This document shows positions 20,601-30,621 of a DNA stretch of 64,000 nucleotides, piece after piece. Numbering within the stretch: the first letter of the stretch is position 1; each line of letters starts with the position of its first letter. Origin of the DNA: Enchytraeus crypticus (Eukaryota; Annelida; Clitellata; Enchytraeida; Enchytraeidae); NCBI GenBank assembly GCA_905160935.1, contig CAJHZI010000887.1, positions 79,501-143,500 of the forward strand. Reading direction: 5' to 3'. The position numbers and the translations under genes were made by a program. Under the pieces are notes generated by a model, which did not search any database, was not told where the DNA came from, and was given only the letters and a program-made list of their open reading frames with translations.

Positions 20601-23600
20601 ATGTGAACAATAAGGGTTGTCAAGTGTTCTTGGTGCTTTAAATACATAAACAAATAGATCGCTAGAGAACTTTGTTTAAATTATTTGTGTTTATTGATAA
20701 ACAAAAAAAGCGGATATCAAGCTAATGTTACGCCACAGACAAAAAAATAAAATAGACATAATCTTATAATTTTATTAATGTTTAACCAAACATATCCCAA
20801 AATCACATTTAATAAATTTAGCAGTAGAAAGCAACAAAGAGAGAAGTTATAATATATACATTCAAAAATGCATGAATTATGCAATGCATTTAAATAATAC
20901 ATGAGTCTACACGTCACCAAGCTGAACCAATATTTAATAAGAGCGAAATGTCGCAATTGTGTAACTATATCAAAAAAATACAATAAATTACTTTATGCGA
21001 GCCAAGAAATAACTAAAAGCTAAAAAAGCTACGGTTAACATCAGTTTCCTCACTCGAAAGCGATGTCACTGATGGGCCAGCCCAGGATTTGAGCCCTGCA
21101 CATACTGATCCGCGGTCGAGTATCTTACCGACTTCACCACTAGCTCCAGCCAATCATCAATTAAATGCACGTACCTTGTCGTCACGCTTGGCAGGCACGG
21201 ACACGTGCAGTCTGTTGATGCAGCTCGTCAGCTTACGTCCCTGAACCTTCAGCTCCGTCTTCAGCGCCAAGATCCTGTCGCAAGCCTGCGTAACAGCATC
21301 ACATGTCAATCAATCAGTGACACACCCACATCTCTTGATACAAGTATGCGTCAAGTAAAAGCATCACATGTCAATCAATTAGTGATACGCCCACATCTCT
21401 TGATACAAGCCTGCGTCAAGTAACAGCATCAACTGTCAATCAATCAGTGACACACCCACATCTCTTGATACAGGCCTGCGTCAAGTATCAGCATCAACTG
21501 TCAATCAATCAGTGTCACGCCCACATCTGTTAGAGGCTTGATACAGGCCTGCGTCAAGTATCAGCATCAACTGTCAATCAATCAGTGTCACGCCCACATC
21601 TGTTAGAGGCTTGATACAGGCCTGCATCAAGTATCAGCATCAACAGTCAATCAATCAGTGTCACGCCCACATCTATTAGAGGCTTGATACAGGCCTGCGT
21701 CAAGTATCAGCATCAACAGTCAATCAATCAGTGTCACGCCCACATCTGTTAGAGGCTTGATACAGGCCTGCATCAAGTATCAGCATCAACTGTCAATATA
21801 TCAGCAACAAGAATTCATTTAGTCCCACAGAATGCAACACAAGAAAATACTGTCATATACAAGATTAGGCATCATTTACAGCATAATCACCACAATTTTC
21901 ATGACAATATAGATTTGATGTTCCATACCAAAACATAACATAATATTCAATACAACCGTTTATAATATATACTAAAAACTGTAACAAAGCAAAAACTATT
22001 ATTTCAATTCTATATGATTAATTTCAAACCGTACGACTTATAAAAGTTGAGACTTAATGTCAACATTTCACATTAGGTAACATAGTCACCATTCAGTTTA
22101 AACTGAAACACATTTACATCAGGCACAATTAATATTGACATTAACTGATTGCATAATATCTCCATAAATCTGCTAAAACTCAGTAAAGAACTGAACTGTT
22201 TAGGTTTTACATTTAACTTTATGCTATTAAATGCACAAGAATAATGCAATAAGAAGATAAGATTTAACATGAATATGATTTAACGTACCAGAGTCTATAC
22301 AGATATAATACATGATAACAACTATTTACCTCCATCTTAACTTTGCTCACTCCCTCTTCCGTCAATGTGCTCATCTCTATCAGTGGAATTCCTTCTTCCT
22401 CCAGCTCATTCAATAGAGCCTGTGCAAGTACAGCAGATATGATTCCACTAGTACAAGAGATATGATTCAACAAGTACGACAGACATAATTCAACAAGTAC
22501 AAGAGATATGATTCATCAATTACAGCAGATATGATTCAACAAGTACACAAGATATGATTCAACATTTAGAGATGATATGATTCAACAAGTACAGCAGATA
22601 TGATTCAACAGTGCCTATATATGTACAGCGGATATGCTGAGGACATTAAGATTACCAATTGGCCCTAGTGAAGGGATCATTCTGATCTAAGCTGAGCTCT
22701 TTTATGATCCTGATGATCTTGATGAAGCCGAATGTGAGTGGAAATATTTTGCTACAACCTGCCATTTGACAGAACACCAGAAGAAGAGTATCTTACCGAC
22801 TTTGCCACTAGCTGGAGCCAGTGGCGATGTCGGTAAGACACTCGACCGCGGATCATTATGTGCGGGGTTCAAATCCTGGGCTCGCCCGTCACTAATATCG
22901 CTTTCGAGTGAGGAAACTGACGTTAACCTTAGCTGTTACCAGCTTTAGCTTTACCAGAAGAAAGAAAATAAGTGAGAAAGAGAGAGAAGAGAGCGCAAAA
23001 GTGAATGACAGAGAGAGAGTGAATGAGAGAGAGAGAGAGGAGAGAGTGAATGAGAGAGAGAGAGGAGAGAGAGATAGAGAGAATAAGAGAGAGGAGAGAA
23101 GTGATAGAGAAGAGAGAAGGGATAGAGAGAATGCAAGAGAGAGAGAGAGAGAGAGAGATATTGAACCTGTTGTTCCTCTTTGAGTTCTGAGCGATGTCTC
23201 ACATCAACCTTGTTCAAGCAGATGATCAGCGGCTTGTTCCTCATCAGCGGTCTGATCGAGCTAAATAGGTCAACCTGTCAGACAGAAAATTAGCTAAATA
23301 GGTCAACCTGTCAGACAGAAAATGTGTTAAATAGGTCAACCTGTCAGACAGAAAATTAGCTAACTAGGTCATTCTGTTAGACAGAAAATGTGCTAAATAG
23401 GTAAACCTGTAAGACAGAAAATGTGTTAAATAGGCCAATCTGAAAGATAGAAAATTAGCTAAATAGGTCAACCTGTCAGACAGAAAGAGATAAAAAGAAA
23501 AGCAGGAACCTTTTAAACAACAACTAGTCAATATTCGCTAGCTAATCTAACAAAAGAAAACGACTATTTATCGTCATGAAGAGAGGAATGGAGAAAATAA

Positions 23601-24657
23601 CGAAACTACAAAAGCAGCAGCTAAGAAAGGAAACTGCATAGCACATGCGGTATGTCATGTGTGTAACTATACAAAAATAATAAACAAATTAGAAAGATAC
23701 TAGGCTTCTGAGCAAGTAGTAAGCATTATTTGAACCTGTTGCTGTATGGTGTAGCCACACTGCTCTGAGAGGTCCATGACATAAAGAACAGTGGCTCTGA
23801 GATGAGCGAGAGCTGTGATAGACTGAGCCTCTATTGTATTACGCTCCTCCAACGGATGATCCAACACACCGGGCGTGTCAATTACCTGCACACACACAGT
23901 CACATAGATGCACAAGCATACACACACACAGGTATACATATATAGGCAAATATACACATGTAGGCATATACACACACATAGACCTACACACACGGATACA
24001 CAGATATACATATATGAATATTGTAACAACGACATAAGAACATATATAGACACTAATATGTAGAGCCTACACATATACAAGTACACACATACACGCACTC
24101 AAATAAATACATGTACATATAGACATAGACACCCACAATCTAGAAGCACACTAGATATAAAAATTGTATACATTAAAACCTAATAAATAGAGAAGTACAA
24201 AAAATAGAAAAACTTCTAAAAGGATAGCTATCCTATCATATAGTTTTTTGCAGTATTTCATTATTTAGAATTATTTTTAATGAAACTTTAATAGAGAAAG
24301 AGAGAGCGAGAAAAATAAAACGTTAATAGAGAAAGAGAGAGATAGAGAGATAGAGAGCGTTAGAGAGAGAGAAGATCAAGTAGTTAACCTGAAATCTACA
24401 GTAGCGGTAGTCCATGTGACCCACAAACAGAGATTTGGTTGTGAATGCATAGGGTTGTACTTCTACATCAGCTCTAGTCACCTATTGATCAATACAAAAA
24501 TCAATAAATAAATCGATCAATCAGTAAATAAGATAACCACTTAATTAATTAGTTTAAAACTAGTGCGTATATGCGTAACATTCTGTCAATCATCATAAGT
24601 CACATATAAACAGCAAAGGTTTAACGACTGTTTCCTCATACAAGCCTGATCTCAGAG

Positions 24658-24736
<79 letters not shown>

Positions 24737-27700
24737 CATATGTATATAAATAACTAAATTCTTATTATACATGTATAGCTCAACTATTAAATCAATCACT
24801 AAGTATAACTGTCAGCCAATCAATCATCAAACTGCGACATAGTTGTAAATGAAAAAGTAAATAAGTGAGAAATAATAATAAATAATAAGAAATAATAAAT
24901 AATAAAATAAAATCTACAAAAATCCGGTAAAGCTAAGGGTAATGTCAGTTTCCTCATTCGAAAGCGATGTTATTGACGGGAGAGCCCAGGATTTGAACCT
25001 CGCACACTCTATCCGCGGTCGAGTATCTTACCGACGTCGCCACTGACTCCAGCCAAATGCACAAGTCATTAACAAATAGTTAAACACACATTATATAGTG
25101 AAACAATCATGCGTGATGATATCTAACACTATTAATACAACACATGCAACCATTAGGCAGTTTACACAGTTATCCATGCTACCAGTCCTGTGAAAGTCTG
25201 AGATATTCAATCTCTGATCAGCTCTGCTGGAAATTGATTCCAGGACCTCAGTAACAAACGTTTAAAATTTAATGACATTAGCTAATTCACTGACCTATTT
25301 AGACATTCACCATACAAAGATAAGATTCATAGTTTCCATTTTAATATCATAATATTTTTAATCGTTGTCAATTCTTCTATTTTATCAACAACAATCGTGT
25401 CATTGTGTTGATTCTGACTATCAACAAGGTACCTGATTCATGTTTCATTTGAATCAAAAATTACACCAAGGTTACATGCAGAATCTGTGGGTATTGAGGG
25501 AATATTTTTAAATGTTATGGTTGAGCTAGTTATTTGCTACGCTGCTTTGGGATGCCTATAAGAAGATATTCAGTTTTTGAAGGATTGGCAACAAGCCGAT
25601 TAGCGCAAAACCAGGAACGAACTAGATCAAGGTTAGATATAAACTATTAACAAAGTGTCAATAAAGTACCTGGTTCATGAAGCTGGATTTTCCCACATTG
25701 GGAAATCCGCTGAGAATGAGAGTGAGTGTATTTGGGTCAATTGAAGGCAGACGACTGAGATGCTGACGTACTTGTTCCAGGTACGACAAACTGTCCTTCT
25801 GCTTCTTCATTATAGTGCAATACCTGACAAGTATCACATAGTAATTTAAAAATAGTGCAGTACCTGACAAGTAATAATAGTAATAATAATAGTACAGTAC
25901 CTGACAAGTAATAATAATAATAATAATAATAGTGCAGTACCTGACAAGTAATAATAATAATAATAGTAGTGCAGTACCTGACAAGTAATAATAATAATAA
26001 TAATAGTGCAGTACCTGACAAGTAATAATAATAATAATAATAATAATAGTGCAATACCTCACGAGTAATAATAATAATGCAGTACCTGACAAGTAATAAT
26101 AATAATAATAGTAGTGCAGTACCTGAAGTGACAAGAGTCACATAAAAATAATAATAATAATAAAGGTTTAACGTCCGTTTCTTCATCCAAGGAAGATGTC
26201 AGGGACATAATTTAATACCACAAAGTGTAGGAGTGCAGTCATTGGTAGGTTTTCGTTAAAATAGTAAGCATTCTCTCTCAGTTGCCTACAGGCAGGTCCA
26301 TGGTATATAATGCCACCACTCTGCTCTGTGTTCCATTTTCCTTTTCATGTCAACATATGAGTAGAACTTTAAATCATCTAATCAGGGTTGGGATAATCAA
26401 CTCATTCAATTAGTCAATCGATTAATCAAAGACTCAATCAAGTCATCGTCTTTTGTGACCATTATAAACTTGTTCGGTAAAATATGCTCAGTAGAGGTCA
26501 CTGAAAACCTTAAGCAGTACTGCACAACTACTTGCAAGACATACGGTCAGTGTCGGCTTAGAATAACAAGAATTTCATAAATGACACAAAATATACTTTA
26601 TTCAACAGTACACGCATGGGTTGGACCTGTAGACATTTGGTACATTGTGCAATTGCAGATCAACGGATGTAAAGGTTCAAATTCCCTTGTCGTCGAGTCA
26701 ATTACTGGTTTTCAAGACAGGAACCTAGGCTTTAAAAAACTAGGCTCTGTTAAACTAGGCTTAAGCATTGAACATGTACAAAATTCAACATCAGTATTCA
26801 AAAATTAACAAAATAATAAAATATATCGGTCGATATTAATATAATAAATATAATAAAAATTATAAACTACCTGCCAAGAGCTGCCACCTTGAGACACTTG
26901 CAGCGATACAAAGAGTCGGAGTATTTCATCAGCTTTATGTACTGCTTAGCAACGCTGACAACCAATCAAACAATCAATAAGAATTTAACGTCCTGTTCCA
27001 CATGCAATGAAATAACTCCACAGACCATTATTGTAAAAACTAGTTAATAAATACGCTATTAACGTAAAAAAAACAGTTCATATATACACATTGTAATTTA
27101 AAACTGTGGATAAATGCATTACTATATTAGTCATTTTATTTTAAACATTTGGTACAATTTTATGCGACACTAGTGTATGCGGATTATAGCAGTTACGATA
27201 TTACTTTAAATAAAGTGAAATGATCACCTATGATATTTATCACTCCTATATTAGTTAAGCCAGCATCAAATTTCATTATAATAATAATAAAAATAATAAT
27301 TACAATAATACAGCATCCAAGAATAACGTCAGAGACATCATATAGCAATTCCAGTCTACATGTAAACCAATAAAATTTAACATTTTTATCGTACAACATT
27401 TATTTAAAGTAAATTCTTTCGAACAATGCAATTTGTTTCGGTTTTTCTGCTCTTGACTTATTTTTTGTGCCTCTTCCTACAATTGATAAAAGCTACGGTT
27501 GTTGCATGAGCTACCCAAAATATCTCCGATGCTTTCACAAGAAGATGACAACAAGTAAAGTAGCAGTCATCAATGGCAACATCAAGCGCTGAAGATTCCA
27601 GAAGTCAAGTCAAAGAAGAAAAACAGCAAAGAAATAACCCGTTTAAACTAAACTTGCTCTCACAGATGAACGTAAAGTTTGACAGTGAAAGCAAAAACTT

Positions 27701-29979
27701 TCAAGCTTCCTAAAGTTTCTTTCAAAGCTTTGGATTTCAGGATGAAAAATTGAGACATTCTCTGACTAATACTAAGAACGAGTTGAAGTTGAAACTCGCA
27801 TTGCGGCGTGGGAAATACAATCAGACCTGTCAATAAGATGTCTGGCCATGTTGATCTGTCCAAGAGCCAACTTGTAGTGGTCCTTATTGTATAGGATGTT
27901 CATAAGGTCAGCATAGAATGGGTGAACATCCTATATACATATAATCAATAAATAAATCAATCAATAGCTTGTAATGGTCCTTGTTGTATAGGATGTTCAT
28001 CAGGTCAGCATAGAAAGGGTTAACATCCTATGTACACATACCATCAATCAATCAATCAGTCAATCAATCAAGAGCTTGTAGTTGTTCTCATTGTAGAGTG
28101 TATTCATGAAGTTAGAGTAGAATGGGTGAACATCCTAAAAACACATTGTCAGTCAATCAATCAAGCAATTAATCAATCAATCACTCAATAGTTTATAGTG
28201 GTCCTTATTGTACAAGAAGTTCATGAGGTCAGCATGGAATGGGTGAACATACTAAACATACTAAAAACACAATCAAATAATCAATTAATCAATCAAGCAA
28301 TCAATAGCTTGTAGTGGTCCTTGCTCTAGAGGATGTTCATGAGATCAACATAATATGAGCAGAAATCTGATTGATGAACTATCCGAAAAATGGCATAATA
28401 CTCTGTAATAATTGAAGTGGCGAGTGGATAGCAATCTTGTCTAATAAGCAGGAGGCCGTCGGTTTAAATACCAGCTGAACCGTCTCCTACAGTTTGGTAC
28501 GGAAACAGACGCTAAGCTTTAAAGAAATATCAATCAATCAATAAGAATTTAACATTCGGTTCATCGCCATAAGGCAATGTCAGGGACGTCAAATAGAAAC
28601 AAATATCAATAACAAATCAAATAGAGCTGTAGCTTACGTCGAGCTTCGGGAAGTCGGTGATGATCTGAGAGAGTTTATCGTGAAAGCTCTGCTGAGCAAA
28701 CTTGATCTTACGACAGTAGAACTGTCGAATGCGACCGATCTGATACTGCCGATGCACCACAGTAGGAGTTTTGCGCTGAGTCTTTGACAGCACAATGTCC
28801 ACAAACTCCTGCAAATATCAACGAAAAAAGAGATATCAATCGAGTACTTAGATAACTATCTCTCTCTCTCTCTCAGTGCAGGAGCCTACTGGCAGGTCCA
28901 TGGTATATAACGCCCGCTCTACTCTGTCTTCCATTTTCTATTCATAAACCTCTATTTTATCTTATTTAAATTCTATTCAAAAACTCCTGCAAATATGAAC
29001 GAAACAAAGAGAAATCAGTTCAGTACGACAACTAGTTAAGATAAGTAAAAGGAACTGCTACTAAGTTTTATTATTAAGTAGGTTTTATAGGTACGCCTGC
29101 TAAGCAAGATAGAAGTAATGACAATTAGCAATTTATCTTTGATCTTTTCAGAATTAAATATTAAGTTAATAAATTTCCAATTAATTTAATTTTAACATGC
29201 TAATTCGACAAATTTATTAGATCTCTCTAATAAATGGGCTGTCAACTAGATAGGATTTATTTATCCTATTTGATGACCCGTTTGTATGTGCAATTTTGTA
29301 TTTCGTGCTTTGATGATAATGCCATTAAACACAGTTCTCTCTCTCTCTCGTAGAAAAAATATTGTTTTGAGGCCTTTTGCTATGGCTTATTTCACAGCAA
29401 AGAGTGGGAGCTGTTTGGTGAACTTGCCACAGCGCCAACGGAGTTCAGCAAAGCTGGCCTCGGTTAGTATTTGGATGGTTGACTACCTTGGAAGACCGAG
29501 CGATGACAGGTTAAAAGAAACACTCCAGGATGTTGGAAGTTTATTCCTAAATCTGCACTGGTAGCAATGGATAGGCTTTCAAAAGACAACAATTATTCTT
29601 AATCGTGAATATAGGAAGAAGGAAAGAACAGCTAATGTACAAGGAAACTACATATCATGTGTCTGTCATGCATCTAACTATAGAAAAATAATAATAATAG
29701 CATTCTAAAGGATTCTAGTTTAGTTTAAGACAACTAATTTCAGTCAATTTTTTGTCAATAAGTCCATGAATTTTAACATGCTTGCCTTGGTTTTCCAGAT
29801 TCCTAAAGAGGTTTTGAGAACTGGCATTAGACTATCATCCTAGTTCTAAGTTAGTTATAGAATTTAAGCAAAAAATAAATAAAGTAAATACTAACAATAT
29901 AGACATAAAATAGACAGCAATACTTTACCTTTTCAGTTGGCACAACAGTTATAGACTTGAAGTTATATCTTGTTGCCAT
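14602..29979 (-). CDS. GTPBP4: Nucleolar GTP-binding protein 1 (NOG1)
   Basis: Nucleolar GTPase needed to assemble and export 60S ribosomal subunits. Seventeen coding exons, minus strand: 29979-29929, 28808-28638, 27930-27827, 26954-26871, 25823-25670, 24481-24389, 23885-23736, 23274-23167, 22419-22330, 21285-21175, 20241-20161, 19488-19437, 18254-18154, 17351-17242, 16646-16493, 15530-15354, 14754-14602. All have AG acceptors and GT donors, and the phases join to 647 aa with one stop. The N-terminal helical part matches NOG1. The G domain shows G1 GFPNVGKSS (176-184), G3 DTPG (222-225), G4 NKVD (290-293) and G5 STLTEEG (from 322). The C-terminal part has [11 protein letters not shown] and RPPRDVSG and ends [11 protein letters not shown]. 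The start ATG is in a good context (AACAATGG). Introns are 0.3-1.9 kb and repeat-filled; several acceptors are tandemly copied. Nothing suggests a pseudogene. Confidence 0.96.
14762..14850. repeat. CAAT tract beside the NOG1 exon 17 acceptor
   Basis: On the minus strand this is TGAT repeats ending eight bases upstream of the acceptor (GATTGATTGACGGTACAG). TTGAT fits the loose branch-point pattern YTNAY. Confidence 0.75.
15192..15330 (-). mobile_element. SINE-1 copy just after NOG1 exon 16
   Basis: A full minus-strand copy whose head (GGCTGGAGCCAGTGGCGTTG) starts only about 25 bases past the exon 16 donor. Confidence 0.75.
15540..15838. repeat. CAAT/ATAG tetranucleotide tract upstream of NOG1 exon 16
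   Basis: About 300 bases of degenerate CAAT and related repeats. The minus-strand edge is GATTGATTGACGCCACAG, so the tract forms the 3' end of intron 15. Confidence 0.8.
16125..16470 (+). mobile_element. LINE-C C-terminal fragment in NOG1 intron 15
   Basis: The plus strand encodes about 110 aa with [19 protein letters not shown], then [11 protein letters not shown] and [15 protein letters not shown]. This is the usual C-terminal end of many invertebrate non-LTR reverse transcriptases. It is unlike LINE-A or LINE-B in detail. The reverse transcriptase itself is absent. Confidence 0.75.
16650..16745. repeat. CAAT tract beside the NOG1 exon 15 acceptor
   Basis: CAAT/CGAT repeats abut the exon. 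The minus-strand acceptor reads GATTGATTGATTAG, so the AG itself grows out of the repeat. Confidence 0.8.
16875..16957 (-). mobile_element. Truncated SINE-1
   Basis: Only the B-box GGTTCAAATCC and the 3' motif remain. The head is missing. Confidence 0.55.
17355..17700. repeat. Imperfect ACAATACACC-type repeats upstream of NOG1 exon 14
   Basis: Degenerate units of roughly 35 bases built on CAATACACCACAATACAGTA fill the 3' part of intron 13, up to the acceptor. They include no clear copies of the splice junction. Confidence 0.6.
17990..18140 (+). mobile_element. LINE-A 3' tail
   Basis: GGTTGCTGAAGAATAGACCA to a GATGATGATG tail, ending 14 bases short of NOG1 exon 13. Confidence 0.6.
18870..19095 (-). 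mobile_element. SINE-2 copy in NOG1 intron 12
   Basis: Near full length. The minus-strand head is TAGCGTAGTGGTAACGTC and the B-box is GGGTTCGAATCTC. Confidence 0.75.
19190..19245 (+). mobile_element. SINE-1 3' remnant
   Basis: Only GTCACTGACATCGCTTTCGA and GTGAGGAAAC of the 3' domain are left. Confidence 0.45.
20337..20440 (-). mobile_element. Repeat D copy in NOG1 intron 10
   Basis: On the minus strand: CGTGTGGTGCTTTGGAGC, TGCAAGAGACGTCTCTGACG, then GGACGTTAAATGCATATTGA and a short ATTGATTG tail. Confidence 0.6.
21020..21153 (-). mobile_element. SINE-1 copy immediately downstream of NOG1 exon 10
   Basis: Complete head (GGCTGGAGCTAGTGGTGAAG) about 20 bases past the exon 10 donor. The 3' end is ACGTTAACCGTAGC-like. 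Confidence 0.7.
21286..21800. repeat. 65-74-bp minisatellite copying the exon 10 acceptor of NOG1
   Basis: Eight tandem units. On the minus strand each has TTGACGCAGGCCTG, matching the real acceptor TTACGCAG/GCTTGCG of exon 10. Units near the exon are about 65 bp; distal ones are about 74 bp because of an added TTAGAGGC block, showing stepwise growth away from the exon. CAATCAATCAGTG is part of each unit. Confidence 0.85.
22440..22625. repeat. 23-bp minisatellite next to the exon 9 acceptor of NOG1
   Basis: About eight units of GTACAGCAGATATGATTCAA-type sequence begin about ten bases upstream of the exon. Unlike the other arrays the unit stops short of the AG, covering only the region where a branch point and pyrimidine tract would lie. 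Confidence 0.8.
22786..22955 (+). mobile_element. SINE-1 with fold-back head
   Basis: A full plus-strand SINE-1 starts at 22814. The 28 bases before it (22786-22813) are an inverted copy of its own first ~30 bases: TATCTTACCGACTTTGCCAC against GTGGCGATGTCGGTAAGA. The result is a hairpin at the 5' end. Confidence 0.75.
22970..23160. repeat. GA-rich microsatellite in NOG1 intron 8
   Basis: GAGA repeats with interruptions next to the exon 8 donor. The Arg/Glu-rich and Ser/Leu-rich frames across it are artefacts. Confidence 0.8.
23275..23490. repeat. 33-bp minisatellite copying the exon 8 acceptor of NOG1
   Basis: Seven units counting the real junction. The minus-strand unit holds TTTCTGTCTGACAG followed by GTTGACCTATTT, which is the true acceptor plus the first twelve exon bases (VDLF). 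Units two to three are almost perfect and the middle ones have decayed. Confidence 0.88.
24658..24733. repeat. TA dinucleotide tract
   Basis: About 37 perfect TA units in NOG1 intron 5. Confidence 0.9.
24930..25056 (-). mobile_element. SINE-1 copy in NOG1 intron 5
   Basis: Head GGCTGGAGTCAGTGGCGACG, B-box GGTTCAAATCC, and a complete 3' motif on the minus strand. Confidence 0.7.
25080..25312 (-). mobile_element. Diverged SINE-2 relative
   Basis: Ends and spacing follow SINE-2, but the B-box region reads CTGGAATCAATTTCC-like. It groups with 31730-31885 and 54880-54970 as a second subfamily whose B-box carries ATCAATTCC. Confidence 0.55.
25824..26125. repeat. Minisatellite copying the exon 5 acceptor of NOG1, spaced by TAA runs
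   Basis: Nine junction copies counting the real one. On the minus strand each carries ACTTGTCAGGTACTGCACTA, i.e. the acceptor and about 12 bases of exon 5, separated by TTA runs of varying length. Because the true exon starts G/TATTGCACT, each copy can in principle splice in the same phase. Confidence 0.88.
26150..26205 (-). mobile_element. Repeat E 3' fragment
   Basis: On the minus strand: TCCCTGACATCTTCCTTGGA, then AACGGACGTTAAACC and a TTA tail. Confidence 0.5.
26270..26380 (-). mobile_element. LINE-B 3' end fragment
   Basis: TACAGGCAGGTCCATGGTAT and ~90 following bases match the LINE-B terminus on the minus strand. The GA tail appears as TTCTCTCTC. Confidence 0.55.
27965..28365 (-). repeat. 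Four extra partial copies of NOG1 exon 3 in intron 2
   Basis: Each unit (~105-120 bp) holds, on the minus strand, a CAAT-type tract, an acceptor and the first ~64 bases of exon 3, and stops at the same point (TACAAGCT or TATAAACT) with no donor. Copies near 27965, 28073 and 28189 remain open and encode variants of [20 protein letters not shown]. The copy near 28312 has an in-frame TAG and a lost acceptor. The intact exon is 27930-27827. Confidence 0.9.
28530..28590 (-). mobile_element. Repeat D 3' fragment
   Basis: On the minus strand: ACGTCCCTGACATTGCCTTA, ATGGCGATGAACCGAATG, and a TTGATTGATTG tail. A tRNA-like block (TGGCGAGTGGATAGC ... GGTTTAAATAC) lies just before it at 28415-28480. Confidence 0.5.
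28855..28965 (-). mobile_element. LINE-B 3' end fragment
   Basis: A CT run (the GA tail on the minus strand) followed by AGTGCAGGAGCCTACTGGCA, matching the LINE-B terminus. In NOG1 intron 1. Confidence 0.6.
29385..29600 (+). mobile_element. 5S-rRNA-like SINE in NOG1 intron 1
   Basis: CAGCAAAGCTGGCCTCGGTT then AGTATTTGGATGGTTGACTA and CCTTGGAAGACCGAG follow the 5S rRNA internal region (A box, intermediate element, C box order), with about one quarter of positions changed. The tail shares blocks with the copies at 3505 and 51385 (TTATTCCTAAATC; TTTCAAAAGACAAC). Confidence 0.55.
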
Positions 29980-30231
29980 TGTTCCAATTTATTTCATTCA
30001 ACCCCGAAATTTCTCAATAACTAAAAATAATAACGCAATGCTTCAATATTATGATCATTAAGTAAAATAGTATAAAATAGCAGATAGAACTTTAAAAAAG
30101 GAACAGCTTACGCATATAGTTTATATTCATTGCTTTCATTACTAATTGGTAGTTAACTAGATTGGGTACCAGGTACACTCTTTGATCGCCCATGGTGCGT
30201 TTTCGTTTTTGCACTTTTGTTATTACTTTTA

Positions 30232-30510
30232 TAATAATAAAGGTTTAACGTCCATTTTCTCAGACAAGAATATTGTCAGAGACATCCCTCCATCACATAT
30301 AACTAAAAATCGATTCATTCAAATGACATGAAAAACATGTGCTGATGAGAAAGATAAGAAATCCTAAATGGTGCCAGTGCAATGATTAGAAATCAGACAA
30401 GATAATACAAATATCTGGCAGGAAGAGATTTATTTTCAGCCTACAGCAGAAAGAAAAAGACAGATTCTCGCTCTTAGCGTGATGAGTAGGAATGAGAGTA
30501 AGATTTTGAA
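30232..30510 (-). mobile_element. Repeat E, long form
   Basis: Begins (minus-strand 3' end) with TTA-rich tail and ACGTTAAACC-like motif, and extends ~280 bases through blocks shared with 35398-35715, such as CATGT(A/G)CTG(G/A)TGAGAAAG and ACAGCAGAAAG-like sequence. No tRNA-like head was seen. Confidence 0.55.
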
Positions 30511-30570
30511 AAGAGACAGACTATGTGATTTATATAGTAATATATCGTGAAATTCAAATAAACAATTCTC

Positions 30571-30583
30571 TCTCTCTTTCTCT

Positions 30584-30617
<34 letters not shown>
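30571..30617. repeat. CT microsatellite
   Basis: A run of TC repeats with a few changes. Confidence 0.85.

Positions 30618-30621
<4 letters not shown>

Noticed and set aside
21286..21800. CRISPR-like array of regular repeats
   Set aside because: Units are contiguous with no unique spacers, and the DNA is eukaryotic.
25658..26186. Tyr- and Leu-rich minus-strand frames of about 150 codons
   Set aside because: Made of TTA runs and splice-site copies in NOG1 intron 4; only the C-terminal part corresponds to exon 5.
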